NCBI GenBank assembly: GCA_963834725.1
Contig: CAWICN010000001.1
Location: forward strand, 3,472,001-3,536,000
Direction: 5' to 3'
DNA length: 64,000 nucleotides
Origin: PALSA-693 sp963834725
Lineage (GTDB): Bacteria > Actinomycetota > Acidimicrobiia > Acidimicrobiales > Palsa-688
The notes below the pieces were generated by a model. The model did not search any database, was not told the DNA's origin, and worked only from the letters and a program-made list of their open reading frames with translations. Shown piece after piece: positions 9,189 through 18,760 of this stretch (position 1 is the stretch's first letter; every line of letters starts with the position of its first letter). The translations under genes and the position numbers were made by a program.

Positions 9189-10802
9189 GTGCGAGCACCG
9201 TTCCTGCACCGGGCATCGAGCTTCGAGGAGCTCTGGAGCGAGGTCGACTTCGCCACCATGAAGATCCCCGACCGGTTCAACCTGGGAGTGGCCTGCGTCG
9301 ACGACCAGGATCCGGACGCACGGGCACTTACGATTGTGCCCAAGGACGACCCGTCCACCTCGTACACGTTCGGCGAAGTGAAGGAGCGATCCAACCGCCT
9401 CGCCAACGGACTCGTCGGCCTGGGTGTGAAGCGGGGCGACGTGGTGGCCATAGTGAACCCGGCCTCGTTGGAGACGGCCGTCGCCTTCATGGCCATCTTT
9501 CGGATGGGCGCCATCGCCCTGCCCATGTCGTCGCTGTTCGGACCGGACGCCCTCGCCTATCGGTTGTCGAACAGCGGGGCCCGGGCCGTAATCACGTCGA
9601 TGCCCAACGCCCCGAAGGTGCGCGAAGCCCTTGCCGGCCGCAGCGGCGTCGATGTGATCGTCATCGGCGAGCCGGCTCCGGACGAGCGCGGCTTCGACGA
9701 GCTCCTGGCTGCCTCCTCGCCCGGCTTCGAGCCAGTCGACACGGGTGCAGAAGAGCCGTGCCTCCTGATCTACACCTCGGGCACGACCGGCGACCCAAAG
9801 GGCGCCCTGCACGCTCACCGCCTCGTCTTCGGCCACATCACCGCCTTCGAGGCCCTCTACGACTTCTACCCGCAGCCGGGCGACGTGATCTGGTCGCCCG
9901 CCGACTGGGCCTGGATCGCCGGGATCATGGACATCCTGGTGCCGGCCTGGTGGTTCGGGATTCCGGTCGTCGCCGATCTCGACACCGTGTTCAGCGCCGA
10001 CCGCGCCGTGTGGCTGATGCGGGAGCACAAGATTACGTTGACCCTGCTGCCGGCCACGGCGTTGCGGGTGATCCGGGCCAGCGGGCTGTCGGGCGAGGGA
10101 CTGTCGATGCGCTGCGTCGTATCGGGCGGCGAGGCGGTTGGCGCCGACCTCCTGAACTGGTCGCAGGAATTCTTCGGCTGCGTGATCAACGAGGGCTTTG
10201 GCCAGACCGAGCTGAACGCCTGCGTCGGCAACTGCGCCTCGGTGTTTCCCGTGAAGCCGGGTGCCCTGGGCAAGGGCCTACCCGGGACCCGGGTGGCCAT
10301 CCTGAGCGACGACGGCCAGCCCGTCGTCGGCCAGCCAGGGGAGGTCGCCATCGACCGCCACCACCCGAACACCATGCTCGAGTACTGGCACGATGCCGAG
10401 GCGACCAAGCAGAAGTTCCACGACGACTGGCTGCTCACGGGCGACCTCGGGCAGATGGACGAGGACGGCTACGTCTGGTTCCTGTCCCGCAAGGACGACG
10501 TCATCAACTCGGCCGGCTACCGCATCGGGCCAGGGGAGATCGAGGCATGCCTCGGCAGCCACCCGTCGGTGGCCATGTCCGCGGTTATCGGCGTGCCCGA
10601 CGAGCGTCGGGGCGAGGTCCCTAAGGCGTTCGTGGTGGTACGGCCGGGCGTGGACCCCAGCGACGATCTGGCCGACCAGCTCCGCCAGCACGTGCGAACC
10701 CGCCTAGCCGGCCACGAGGTGCCCCGCCAGATCGTGTTCCTGGACGACCTGCCCAAGACCACAACGGGCAAGATCATGCGCCGTGCCCTCCGAGACGCGT
10801 GA
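9189..10802 (+). CDS. AMP-forming acyl-CoA synthetase (ACS/ACSM-like)
   Basis: A 537-residue ANL-superfamily ligase that would activate a carboxylic acid to acyl-AMP and then acyl-CoA. The P-loop YTSGTTGDPKG is at about residues 195-205, the A5 core INEGFGQTE near 335, A7 LLTGDLG near 415, the hinge GYRIGPGEIE near 445, and the catalytic lysine in PKTTTGKIMRR near the C-terminus. The tryptophan-rich SPADWAWIAGIMD region is typical of short/medium-chain members. The GTG at 9189 is chosen because AAGGAGG sits 5 bp upstream; a TTG six codons earlier overlaps that site. No operon partner is adjacent. The exact substrate is unknown. Confidence 0.88.
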   Translation: MRAPFLHRASSFEELWSEVDFATMKIPDRFNLGVACVDDQDPDARALTIVPKDDPSTSYTFGEVKERSNRLANGLVGLGVKRGDVVAIVNPASLETAVAFMAIFRMGAIALPMSSLFGPDALAYRLSNSGARAVITSMPNAPKVREALAGRSGVDVIVIGEPAPDERGFDELLAASSPGFEPVDTGAEEPCLLIYTSGTTGDPKGALHAHRLVFGHITAFEALYDFYPQPGDVIWSPADWAWIAGIMDILVPAWWFGIPVVADLDTVFSADRAVWLMREHKITLTLLPATALRVIRASGLSGEGLSMRCVVSGGEAVGADLLNWSQEFFGCVINEGFGQTELNACVGNCASVFPVKPGALGKGLPGTRVAILSDDGQPVVGQPGEVAIDRHHPNTMLEYWHDAEATKQKFHDDWLLTGDLGQMDEDGYVWFLSRKDDVINSAGYRIGPGEIEACLGSHPSVAMSAVIGVPDERRGEVPKAFVVVRPGVDPSDDLADQLRQHVRTRLAGHEVPRQIVFLDDLPKTTTGKIMRRALRDA

Positions 10803-11291
10803 GACGACACCATCGGTCGCCATCATCCGCCGAGCTCGCTGACGGCACAACGACGCCTCTCGGTGCCCACCTCCTGACCCCCATCGGGCGACCGATGTGA
10901 GCCTCGGTCGGGGGCTGGGCAGTTGACCATAGTTTTGACCATAATCTCCAGCCGACTAGACCCTCCTGAGGCCGACGGAACACGATCGCCAGCGTAATAG
11001 CTGTCAGAGCCAACGCCAACAACTGTCGCCACGGTTCAGCGTGCTCTGGAAAGCATCCCATCGGCGGTTGCCCACGGGACCGGTCTCAAGCTTCCATCCC
11101 GCTCCATGCCGCGGACGCCTCGGATCGTGGGGCGGTCGCCCAGGGACACGGAAGGCTCGTAACCTGCGATCACACCCCACCCAAAGGCACGTAGAGTCAC
11201 ATGAGCAGACCTTTCAAGGCGGCGGCACGAGGATTTCTCCGGCCCGGTATTAGCCGACCGACGCCGCCACTGCTCACGCATACGACGGTGT
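10803..11291. other. intergenic region, about 490 bp
   Basis: No gene supported. Two TTGACCATA-like copies lie 10 bp apart near 10922-10942; their role is unknown. Confidence 0.4.
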
Positions 11292-12014
11292 TCAGACTCC
11301 CAGCTGGCCGGCCAGGTCCTCGATGTCCTGGCATCGGTAGTCGAATGACATCCCTGGCCCCGGCAGATCAGCCCGTGCTCTCTCCGGAGCCCCGAACTCG
11401 CCGGGACGGGGGAAGAACGCAGTGGCCAAGCCGTAGGACTGGGCCGCAGCCAGATCGTCAGAGTGGGCTGCGGCCAGCATCACCTGGCTCGGCTCCAGCC
11501 GTAGCAGGCGACACACCCCCAGATATGTCTCGGGATCCGGCTTGTAGTGGCCGAAGACGTCACTACCAAGCACGACATCCCAAGGAAGCCCGGCGTATTT
11601 GGCCAGGTCGACCAGTAGTGCCACGTTGCCGTTGGATAGCGGGCCAATGATGAACCGGGTTTTCAGCCGAGTCAGGCCGGGGACTGAATCGGGCCACGGC
11701 CGAAGCCGATGCCAAATCAGTGTCAGCTCGTCCAGGTCCTCAGTCGTGATCCCAGCCATTCCCCATTGCAACACCAGCTGCTCCAGCGACTGGCGGTGCA
11801 ACTCGTCCAAGGTCACGAACGACTGTCTGCCGCTCCGCACCTGGTCCATCGAAGGCCGGTACTCCCCTCGCCAGGCGTCGGCCAACCCCGTCCATTCAGC
11901 TTGAATAGCTCGCCGCTCGCCAAAGGCAGTGAGCTGCTCGACAACACTCGTCCGCCAGTCGACGACGCTGCCGAACGTGTCGAAGACGATCGCCTTCGGG
12001 ACCACGACTGCCAC
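11292..12014 (-). CDS. HAD-superfamily hydrolase, haloacid dehalogenase type II
   Basis: A 240-residue HAD hydrolase. Motif I is FDTFGSVVDWR (about residues 10-20) with the nucleophilic Asp; note Ser-Val where FDxxGTLxDW is usual. Motif II is GPLSNGN, motif III lysine is in HYKPDPE, and motif IV is LAAAHSDDLAAA. The spacing and the phrases after motif III fit (S)-2-haloacid dehalogenases, which remove halide from short 2-haloacids, although many relatives act on other substrates. The ATG at 12014 gives the normal length. It is a single gene with a gap on each side. Confidence 0.85.
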   Translation of the reverse strand: MAVVVPKAIVFDTFGSVVDWRTSVVEQLTAFGERRAIQAEWTGLADAWRGEYRPSMDQVRSGRQSFVTLDELHRQSLEQLVLQWGMAGITTEDLDELTLIWHRLRPWPDSVPGLTRLKTRFIIGPLSNGNVALLVDLAKYAGLPWDVVLGSDVFGHYKPDPETYLGVCRLLRLEPSQVMLAAAHSDDLAAAQSYGLATAFFPRPGEFGAPERARADLPGPGMSFDYRCQDIEDLAGQLGV

Positions 12015-12364
12015 ACGCTTACCTCCCGGTCAAAGACAGCTTCAGGGTCTCTGTGGACCTGCTCGCCGACGGAGGCTAGCTTGGCAACTGACCCTCGGCT
12101 GATCCTCTCGGTTGGAAGGGTTGATAACGAAGGCAGCAAACGCGTCGCCAAACTTCCAGCAGTGTCGCCACCCGGTCCAACCGATGTACGAGCCGCCGAA
12201 GTCATCAATAGCCGATCCGATGGCTTCGAACAGGCACGTGAGGGGCAAGGAAGGCCGGGTCGACCGCCTGCCGCTACTTCGCGCTGCGCACTCCCCTGTG
12301 GGTCGCGAACGCGTCTTATCAGGCATGTCGGTCGTCAGTCACATTGCGCAAGGCGAGGCGACGC
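12015..12364. other. intergenic region, 350 bp
   Basis: Overlapping frames are present on both strands, but none has coding character. Nothing is assigned. Confidence 0.4.
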
Positions 12365-13333
12365 TCAGTAGCCGGCATGTTTGTCAACCAGGCCGACCAG
12401 GTCCTCGCCGGCCCGGTAGCGGCGCAGGTTCTCGCAGAAGCGCGCCAGGTTGCGGCGCCCGCGGAGCTGGCTGGCGCCGGCGGTGTGCGGTGTCATCACG
12501 ACGTTGTCGAAAGACCACAGCGGGTGGTCGGCCGGCAGCGGTTCCAGCGGCGCGACGTCAAGCGCGGCGCCTCCCAGCCGTCCCGACTCGAGCGCCCGGA
12601 CGAGCGCGTCGCCGTCGACGATCTCGCCGCGCGTGACGTTGACCAGGATGGCCCCGTTCTTCATCGCCACGAACGCGGCGTCGTCGAAGAGGCGCGTCGT
12701 CGCCGACGTGAGCGGGCAGCAGATCGCCACAACGTCGGACGCGGCGAGCAGCTCGGGCAGCCGGGAGGTCGGCCAGACCTGGTCGACGCCGTCGCCGCCA
12801 AGCACGGGCATCTCGTCTACGGCGAGACAGCTCATGCCGAACGCCAGGCCGCGCCGCGCCATCGCCCGGCCGGTGCCGCCGAAGCCGACGATGCCCATCG
12901 TCATGCCCTCCAGCTCGAGTTCCTCCTTGCGCATGTCCTCGCGGACGTCCCAGCCGGCGGCGCCGAGGCGGATGGCGGTGGCAATGCGACGGGTGATCGC
13001 CAACAGCAGCCCGAACCCGGTGTCGGCCAGATGGCCGCCGACGAGGCCCTTCTCGCCGGTAAGCAGGACGTCGCTGTCGCGGAACTCCGGGTACATGAAC
13101 CCGTCGATGCCGGATGCCGTCGCGTGCACCCAGCGCAGCACTCTCGCAACCTCGAACAGGGAGGGCGGCATGAACCCGAGCACGACCTCGCAGCTCGGCG
13201 CCGGCTCGAACGCTGCCCGCACCCCGTCGACGACGGTTACCATCGCGCCCGGTCCCGCGGCCTCCTCGATCTGCGCTACGTCGGCCGCACTCACCTCAGG
13301 CAGCGTCAGGCCTTTCATCACCAACACATTCAC
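12365..13333 (-). CDS. D-2-hydroxyacid dehydrogenase, NAD-binding
   Basis: About 322 residues from the GTG at 13333 (VNVLVMKG); a frame 26 codons longer begins at 13411, and the choice is uncertain. The NAD fold has GIVGFGGTGRAMARR (Gly-rich loop) in the middle. The substrate-side residues follow family order: Arg in NVTRGEIVDGDAL, Glu in LDVAPLEPLPADHPLW and the catalytic His in MTPHTAG. The protein should interconvert a 2-keto acid and a D-2-hydroxy acid with NAD(P)H, in the cytoplasm. The substrate is unknown. The next gene (amidohydrolase) is divergent. Confidence 0.85.
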   Translation of the reverse strand: MNVLVMKGLTLPEVSAADVAQIEEAAGPGAMVTVVDGVRAAFEPAPSCEVVLGFMPPSLFEVARVLRWVHATASGIDGFMYPEFRDSDVLLTGEKGLVGGHLADTGFGLLLAITRRIATAIRLGAAGWDVREDMRKEELELEGMTMGIVGFGGTGRAMARRGLAFGMSCLAVDEMPVLGGDGVDQVWPTSRLPELLAASDVVAICCPLTSATTRLFDDAAFVAMKNGAILVNVTRGEIVDGDALVRALESGRLGGAALDVAPLEPLPADHPLWSFDNVVMTPHTAGASQLRGRRNLARFCENLRRYRAGEDLVGLVDKHAGY

Positions 13334-13902
13334 AGTCGCCCTACCCCTCTCCGCGTTCACGGTGGCCTTCACGTTGCCGATGCGCTCCATGAGCTGCCAA
13401 CCAGCGCTCATCCGAACCGATCATTTCGGTAGCCGCGGCGGCTATCGATTTCCGGTGGGTGATCGCTCCGGGCCGCTGCCGCCTCCGACCCAGCGACGGC
13501 ACCCCACTATCGATGGACCACGACGTCGTCCCGGCTGAGGGCACCGGAGCTTGACGGTCATAACGTCAGGCGTTGCCAGCTCCGCCGCCGGATCGGTCGG
13601 TTTGGTGGTGACGTTCGGCTGTCTTCGATCCGGCGCGTCTTTTTCATCGACCCAGTGGCCGACATCGACACCGTAGATTGCGGCGCCCCTTCGCCGGCAT
13701 GACATCCCCGCCGCACCGCCGGGGAGCGACTCTTCGCCACCCCTGCATCGTTGGTGGGTTTCGCGTCGCGATTTGGGTTGCGCCGCAACGACGGCCACAT
13801 TTGAGCGTCGAATTGACGGCCACATGCTGCGAGCTTAGGCCAACATTTCGCCGGTTTCGCCACTTGGCGTTTACATAGCGGCCCCAGAAGGGGGCAGAAT
13901 AG
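13334..13902. other. intergenic region with an orphan IS-end-like repeat
   Basis: About 570 bp without a supported gene. GACGGCCACAT occurs twice (13790-13800 and 13815-13825), 25 bp apart. This arrangement resembles the multi-repeat termini of IS21-family elements, but no transposase lies next to it. The last 20 bp hold a GAAGGGGG ribosome site for the next gene. Confidence 0.4.
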
Positions 13903-15042
13903 GTGGTGATGCGCTACTTCTCTTGTGACTCCCACGTCGTCGAAGCCCGAGAGGTGTTCGAGGGGCTGGAGGGCGAGTTCGGCACCAGGGCGCCGCGGAT
14001 CGAGCACGACTGGAACGACCGGCCGGGCGACTGGCTCATCCTCCCGAACGCCTCCCCGATCCCCGTCGGTCGCCTCGGCATCGCCGGCAATCGCCTCGAC
14101 AACCCGAAAACCGACGAACGGATCGCCCGCGGATACGAGGGTCTCAACCCCGGCGTCCTCGACCCCCACAAGCGACTGGACGAGCAGGCGGTCGACGGGA
14201 TCGTCGGAGAGGTCATGTACCCGTCGCTCAACATGTTCACGTTCGCTATCCCCGACCGCGACGTGGTCGCCGCCGTGTTCGCCCGCCACAACGACTGGGT
14301 CCTCGACTACTGCTCTGTGGCGCCGGATCGCCTGCTCGGCATCGGCTGCCTCGGGCTGCCCGACGTCGAAGTGGCGTTGGCGGAGATGCATCGCTCGGCG
14401 ACCCACGGCGTGCGCGGGTTCGCTATCCCGGCCCACGTCGACCCCGACCATCCCTACTGCCATCCCGACTACGACCCGTTCTGGGCCGCCGCCCAGGAGT
14501 TTGGCGTGCCCTTGACGATGCACATCTTCACCGGGTCGTCCCTCGACGGTGGCATGCCGGCCCACTGGGGCACGCCGGGCGGCACGATCAAGGGCTACAC
14601 GATGGCCCAGGCGACGGTCATCAACACGATGATAGACCTCATCTGCGGCGGCGTGTGCGAGCGCTTCCCTGGTCTTAAGTTCGTAATCTCCGAGTTCGAG
14701 ACCGGGTGGGTGGCCCACTGCCTGCAGCGCCTGGACCACGCGGCCTATCGCACGCCGAAGTACGCCGTCGACTACCTGAAGATGAAGCCGTCGGACTACT
14801 TCCACCGCAACTTCGGAATCACGTTCGAGGACGACGAGGCCGGCGTGATGACACGCCACCTGATCGGTGTCGACAACCTGTTGTGGGGCAACGACTACCC
14901 CCACCACGACGCCATCTGGCCGCACTCGATGGAGACGCTCGACATGATCATGGACGGCGTCTCCGACGACGAGCGCGAGCGGATGTGTTTCACTAACACG
15001 GTGAAGCTCTACGGCATCGACGTGTCGGCGCTCCCGTCGTAG
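13903..15042 (+). CDS. amidohydrolase-2 family metal-dependent hydrolase
   Basis: A 379-residue TIM-barrel protein of the ACMSD/amidohydrolase-2 group. The opening FSCDSHVVE supplies an early metal-ligand segment (a D-x-H variant), TMHIFTG a barrel His, ISEFETGWV the mid-barrel segment and LLWGNDYPHHDA the late Asp/His. Relatives include decarboxylases and hydrolases of aromatic breakdown; the substrate is unknown. The GTG at 13903 has GAAGGGGG about 7 bp upstream; an ATG two codons later is equally possible. The nearby acyl-CoA synthetase, dehydrogenase, hydrolase and LLM oxidoreductase suggest a catabolic neighbourhood but not an operon. Confidence 0.83.
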   Translation: MVMRYFSCDSHVVEAREVFEGLEGEFGTRAPRIEHDWNDRPGDWLILPNASPIPVGRLGIAGNRLDNPKTDERIARGYEGLNPGVLDPHKRLDEQAVDGIVGEVMYPSLNMFTFAIPDRDVVAAVFARHNDWVLDYCSVAPDRLLGIGCLGLPDVEVALAEMHRSATHGVRGFAIPAHVDPDHPYCHPDYDPFWAAAQEFGVPLTMHIFTGSSLDGGMPAHWGTPGGTIKGYTMAQATVINTMIDLICGGVCERFPGLKFVISEFETGWVAHCLQRLDHAAYRTPKYAVDYLKMKPSDYFHRNFGITFEDDEAGVMTRHLIGVDNLLWGNDYPHHDAIWPHSMETLDMIMDGVSDDERERMCFTNTVKLYGIDVSALPS

Positions 15043-15048
15043 CGGCCG

Positions 15049-15195
15049 TCACTCGGGCGGGCCGGCCCCGGTGATCTGGGTTTTCTCGGCGGTCAGGATG
15101 GCGCGGAACCGCGGCTCCCTGGCCGCGATCATCGCCATGTCCAGGAATATCCAGTAGGTCACCGATCGGTCGACGCTCAGATGGGAAACGCCGCA
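15049..15195 (-). pseudogene. C-terminal fragment of an unknown gene
   Basis: The minus strand reads SVDRSVTYWIFLDMA, then MIAAREPRFRAILTAEKTQ to a TGA at 15049-15051. The composition looks coding, but the frame is lost upstream and no start is present. The family was not recognised. Confidence 0.3.
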
Positions 15196-15422
15196 CGGCC
15201 CGGAATCCTCCAAGGGGGGTGCCGCTCCGGCTCTGATGAGTCGAGGCCAGCCGGGTGGCGCGTTGGCGCGGCAACGGTTGGCGGCCGGGTGGAATCCAGG
15301 GGCACTGCAGTGGCCAGCCCGGCTCAGCTGCAGGAGATCGGGTTGCCAGGGCTGGAGGGGTCTCGGGGGGTTCGGGGCTGTCCAGGGCGCGCCGATGATG
15401 GTCGAGGTGCTAGGAAGGCGTC

Positions 15423-16253
15423 ATGCCCAACACCACCAACGATGACGTGACGCTCTACTACGAGACTTTCGGGACCAAGAGCGACCCGGTCCTGCTGTTG
15501 GTCAACGGGCTGGGGTCCCAGTGCATAAACTTCAAGGCCGAGTTCTGCCAGATGCTGGCCCGCGAGGGCTTCCGGGTGGTGCGCTTCGACAATCGCGACG
15601 TGGGCCTGTCCAGCCACCTTAAGGGCGGACCCGAATACATGATCAACGACATGGCTGGCGACGGCTTCGCCGTCTTGGACGCCATCGGTGCCGACAGAGC
15701 CCACATCGCCGGTTGGTCTATGGGGGGTATGATCGTCCAGGCCATGGCCATCGCTGACCCCGAGCGAGTGCTGTCGATGACCTCGGTAATGTCGGCCCCG
15801 GGACCCATCGCGGGCGAGCGCGACCCCGACGTCATGGCCGCCTTCGCCGCGCCGCCGGCAACCAACCGCGACGAGGCCGCCGAGCGCCATCTGGCCGGCC
15901 TGCGGGCCTGGGGCAGCCCGGCCTGCTACGACGTGGAGCGGATCACCGCCGACGCCCACGCTGCCTATGACCGCTGCTGGGATCCCGAAGGCCGGGCCCG
16001 TCAGATGATGGCGGTGACGTCTTCCCCGGATCGGACGGAAGCTCTCAAGTCGCTACGGGTCCCGACCCTTGTGGTGCACGGCGACGCTGATCGTCTCGTG
16101 CCGCTGGAGGCTGGGCGGGCTACGGCCGATGCCATCCCGGGCGCCCGTCTGGAGATCGTCGAGGGGATGGGCCACGACTACCCGCCTCAGCACTGGCCCC
16201 GGATGCTGGAGCTGATTACAACCCACGCCAGATCGGCGCTTGCGGCCGACTGA
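15423..16253 (+). CDS. alpha/beta-fold hydrolase
   Basis: A 276-residue alpha/beta hydrolase. The oxyanion region is LLLVNGLGSQ, the nucleophile elbow GWSMGG (Ser about residue 99), the acid lies in VVHGDADRLVP and the catalytic His in EGMGHDYPP. FDNRDVGLSS after strand 4 is typical of the aclacinomycin-esterase/haloperoxidase-like branch. It should hydrolyse an ester or related bond in the cytoplasm; the substrate is unknown. The ATG at 15423 follows AGGAAGG. The gene stands alone between two gaps. Confidence 0.85.
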   Translation: MPNTTNDDVTLYYETFGTKSDPVLLLVNGLGSQCINFKAEFCQMLAREGFRVVRFDNRDVGLSSHLKGGPEYMINDMAGDGFAVLDAIGADRAHIAGWSMGGMIVQAMAIADPERVLSMTSVMSAPGPIAGERDPDVMAAFAAPPATNRDEAAERHLAGLRAWGSPACYDVERITADAHAAYDRCWDPEGRARQMMAVTSSPDRTEALKSLRVPTLVVHGDADRLVPLEAGRATADAIPGARLEIVEGMGHDYPPQHWPRMLELITTHARSALAAD

Positions 16254-16674
16254 GTACCCGGCTGCACCAGAGCCACAAGAACCGGCCCGTGCGACCCGGT
16301 GGGTAACTCCTGCGGCTCCACGAATGGATAACGCCGATAACGACCGCCGGCCAGCATTTCGAGATAGCCGGTTGCAAAGTTCGTGCTGCACATTATGGGG
16401 CGCGAGTGATGGCCGACTTTGGCGTGATCTCACTGCCAGTAGACACGCGGTCAGGCGTCTGGTATTTTTTGTGCAGTTGCGATCTCGCAGGGCTATCGAG
16501 GAGAGGCCGATGATCCGACCTTTCGGCACAGAGTCTCGGCGCGGATCGCCCGGGTTGGGCTGCATTAGATCTACTCCGTCGTTAGCGCCAAGACGCCATT
16601 CACGACTGGTCAGGGCCGGCTGACACCCGCCGAGTGCTGATGTCATAAGCGACCAGAATAGGAGAGAGGCTTCG
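16254..16674. other. intergenic region, about 420 bp
   Basis: No gene supported. A short minus-strand frame (16187-16393) has some coding flavour but overlaps the hydrolase end. AGGAGAGAGG before 16675 is the ribosome site of the next gene. Confidence 0.4.
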
Positions 16675-17637
16675 ATGCGTGTGAGTCTGTTCCACTTCAT
16701 CACCTGGGGCATAGTCCCGCCAACGCCCATTGCAACGAGGGCGGGCTCGTCCCCAGTGGACGATTACATCGCGCAACTGCGGAAGGCCCACGACGGGGGG
16801 TTCAACATGGTGTGGACTCCTCAGCTTTGGCGCGAGCCAGATCTCTTGACCCTGCTGGCGTTGGCTCTGCACGAAGTGAAAGACATAACCGTCGGAACCG
16901 GAGTGATCCCCATCCAGTTCCGACACCCAGCGGTGTTGGCCCAACAGGCGCTCACGGTCAACTTGATCTCGGATGGTCGCCTCAAGCTTGGGATCGGCAT
17001 GACACACCCGATGGTCAGTGAGGGAATGTACGGTGTGCCGTGGCATCGCCATGTGCGCCGCGTCAACGAGTTCCTCGACGGCCTCCTCCCGCTTCTTCAC
17101 GGTGAAGAAGCGTCAGCCACCGGTGAGATTACGACCACCAGGCTTGCTGTCGATATTCCAGGAGCGCCCGCGCCGCCCGTCTACATGGCCGCGCTCGGTC
17201 CCAAGATGCTCGAGATCACTGCACGCAGGATGTCCGGCACGATGACATGGATGACGGGGCCGCGCACACTTGCTAACCATGTCCTCCCCACCCTGGAACG
17301 CGCCTCACTACGATCAGGCGAACGGGCCGAAGTAGTAGCGGCGTTCCCGATCTGCGTGACGGATCAACCAGACGACGCCCGGCTGTTCGCCGCCCAGATC
17401 CTCGAGCTGTACGGATCGCAGCCCTCCTACCGGGCCATGCTCGACCGCGAAGGCTACGAAGGCCCCGCGGACGCGGCCATCGTCGGCGACGAGGACGCCG
17501 TGGCGGAACAGATCAAGGCGATCGCAGCGCTCGGCGTAGAGGAGTTGTGTGCTTCCGTATTCGCGCGCACCGCCGAAGACGACGCGCGGACTCGCAAACT
17601 CCTTGGCTCCATGGCGCTCGCCGGCGTAGCCGGCTGA
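16675..17637 (+). CDS. LLM-class (luciferase-like) flavin/F420-dependent oxidoreductase
   Basis: A 320-residue bacterial-luciferase-fold protein. Recognisable phrases are VGTGVIPIQFRHPAVLAQQALT, interrupted here only by length limits at the usual place, then GRLKLGIGMTHP and PVYMAALGPKMLEITARR, the order expected of the F420-dependent subgroup. It probably oxidises or reduces a small metabolite with F420 or FMN. The ATG at 16675 has an AGGAGAGAGG site. An F420-type reductase relic near 38.6 kb supports F420 use in this genome, but cofactor choice is inference. Confidence 0.85.
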   Translation: MRVSLFHFITWGIVPPTPIATRAGSSPVDDYIAQLRKAHDGGFNMVWTPQLWREPDLLTLLALALHEVKDITVGTGVIPIQFRHPAVLAQQALTVNLISDGRLKLGIGMTHPMVSEGMYGVPWHRHVRRVNEFLDGLLPLLHGEEASATGEITTTRLAVDIPGAPAPPVYMAALGPKMLEITARRMSGTMTWMTGPRTLANHVLPTLERASLRSGERAEVVAAFPICVTDQPDDARLFAAQILELYGSQPSYRAMLDREGYEGPADAAIVGDEDAVAEQIKAIAALGVEELCASVFARTAEDDARTRKLLGSMALAGVAG

Positions 17638-17906
17638 AGGTTTCGATCGATGCCACCCGTGGACCATCGAGAGATACCGCCGGATCCGAGCCCATAACGG
17701 ACACGGCCGTACCCGACGTCGAAGCCCTTTTGCCTGGGAGAATGTGCACCCTCCAGGGCCAGTCGAAGACGTCGCAGTGGTGCTTGCGGTTCCGCCACAT
17801 GTGATCCTCGGACATTGGTTGAATCAGTCACAGCTTCGAGGCGACTGGGCGGCTTTGCGGCCGCCTTTTAGGTTGGCTACATGTTCGGCTAACAGAGGAG
17901 GGTGCG

Positions 17907-18191
17907 GTGGCTCGATTTCTAATCGATCGTGTGTGGGACCGATGGACGAGGCCGAGTTGCAGAAAATGGCAGGTGTGTCGAAGCGACTGATCGACGAGCA
18001 GTTCACGGATCTGGTATGGGAGCATTCACATGTGGTCACCGACGACGAGGGCCAGATTCATTCCTTTTGCGTCTATACCGCACCAGGTGTTCAGCGGATC
18101 AACGACCACTCGGCGGGTTCTTGGCTGCCATCGCATCGTTTCGGTCTTCGAGATCGCGGGCGATGTGTCACCCGCTGACTACGCCCCCTGA
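17907..18191 (+). pseudogene. DUF4242-like small protein, broken by two frameshifts
   Basis: The GTG at 17907 has GAGGAGGG upstream. The product begins VARFLIDRVWDR, shifts frame near 17938 to DEAELQKMAGVSKRLIDEQF and LVWEHSHVVTDDEG, then shifts again near 18120 to CHRIVSVFEIAGDVSP and stops at TGA 18189-18191. Joined, the frames give about 95 residues like DUF4242 (nickel-binding SCO4226-like) proteins. The two single-base changes are either decay or sequence errors. Confidence 0.55.
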
Positions 18192-18503
18192 CCCTTGTCG
18201 GGTTGCCCGCTGGCGGCTTATTGACTGGTCATCGAAGAGGGCGTGCCATGCCGCCTGCAGGTTGACCGAGCGCTGCATTTGCGCAAAGCGACGCCGGTCC
18301 GTCATGGACTCCGGTAGTCGATCGAGCGCCACGCCGTAGAGCTCGGCGGCCTCGGCTTTTGCCCATCCTCGGCTTGCCAGTGCCGCGACATCAAGTAACA
18401 GGTCCGCCGCGTCGGCCGGATCCACTGCCGCGCCGGCGGCGCGATAGTGCCGGGCAAGCGAGGGCAACGCTGGCTCTGTCAGGCAGACTGAGCGAGATGG
18501 CAA
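18168..18503 (-). CDS. hypothetical protein, helical
   Basis: A 111-residue frame from a TTG. The middle DAADLLLDVAALASRG, then AKAEAAELYGVAL is strongly alpha-helical and TPR-like, so it may be the tail of a larger regulator. No Shine-Dalgarno sequence is evident. The last codons overlap the DUF4242 relic. It may be a fragment. Confidence 0.35.
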   Translation of the reverse strand: MPSRSVCLTEPALPSLARHYRAAGAAVDPADAADLLLDVAALASRGWAKAEAAELYGVALDRLPESMTDRRRFAQMQRSVNLQAAWHALFDDQSISRQRATRQGSGGVVSG

Positions 18504-18760
18504 AAGCCTCGCTAGAAGAAAGGAGAGCCCCCAGGTGGCCTTCAGGTGGTGCTCTTATGCCTCGCCTAGGGTCGAAGCAAGCTCCGATGCTCCGGGGAGT
18601 CGCTGGCGGGGTGTATGGTCCCGTGTTCTCCGGCACCTCTCCGGTGTCCCACGGCCACCCGAGAGCTCGTGCTCGGTCGTGAACTCTGGCTACTGGCCGG
18701 CACGTGGCAGGGGCCGCCGGGCCGCGTGGGGGCCCGGATCGTACTTTGCGAGGCCTTAGC

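Noticed and set aside
8342..10624. 760-codon plus-strand frame overlapping the acyl-CoA synthetase
   Set aside because: Arg/Pro-rich shadow of the real gene in another frame; no domain and no ribosome site.
13558..14925. 455-codon minus-strand frame over the amidohydrolase
   Set aside because: Antisense shadow of a clearly conserved gene; composition is Val/His/Asp-rich as expected of a complement frame.
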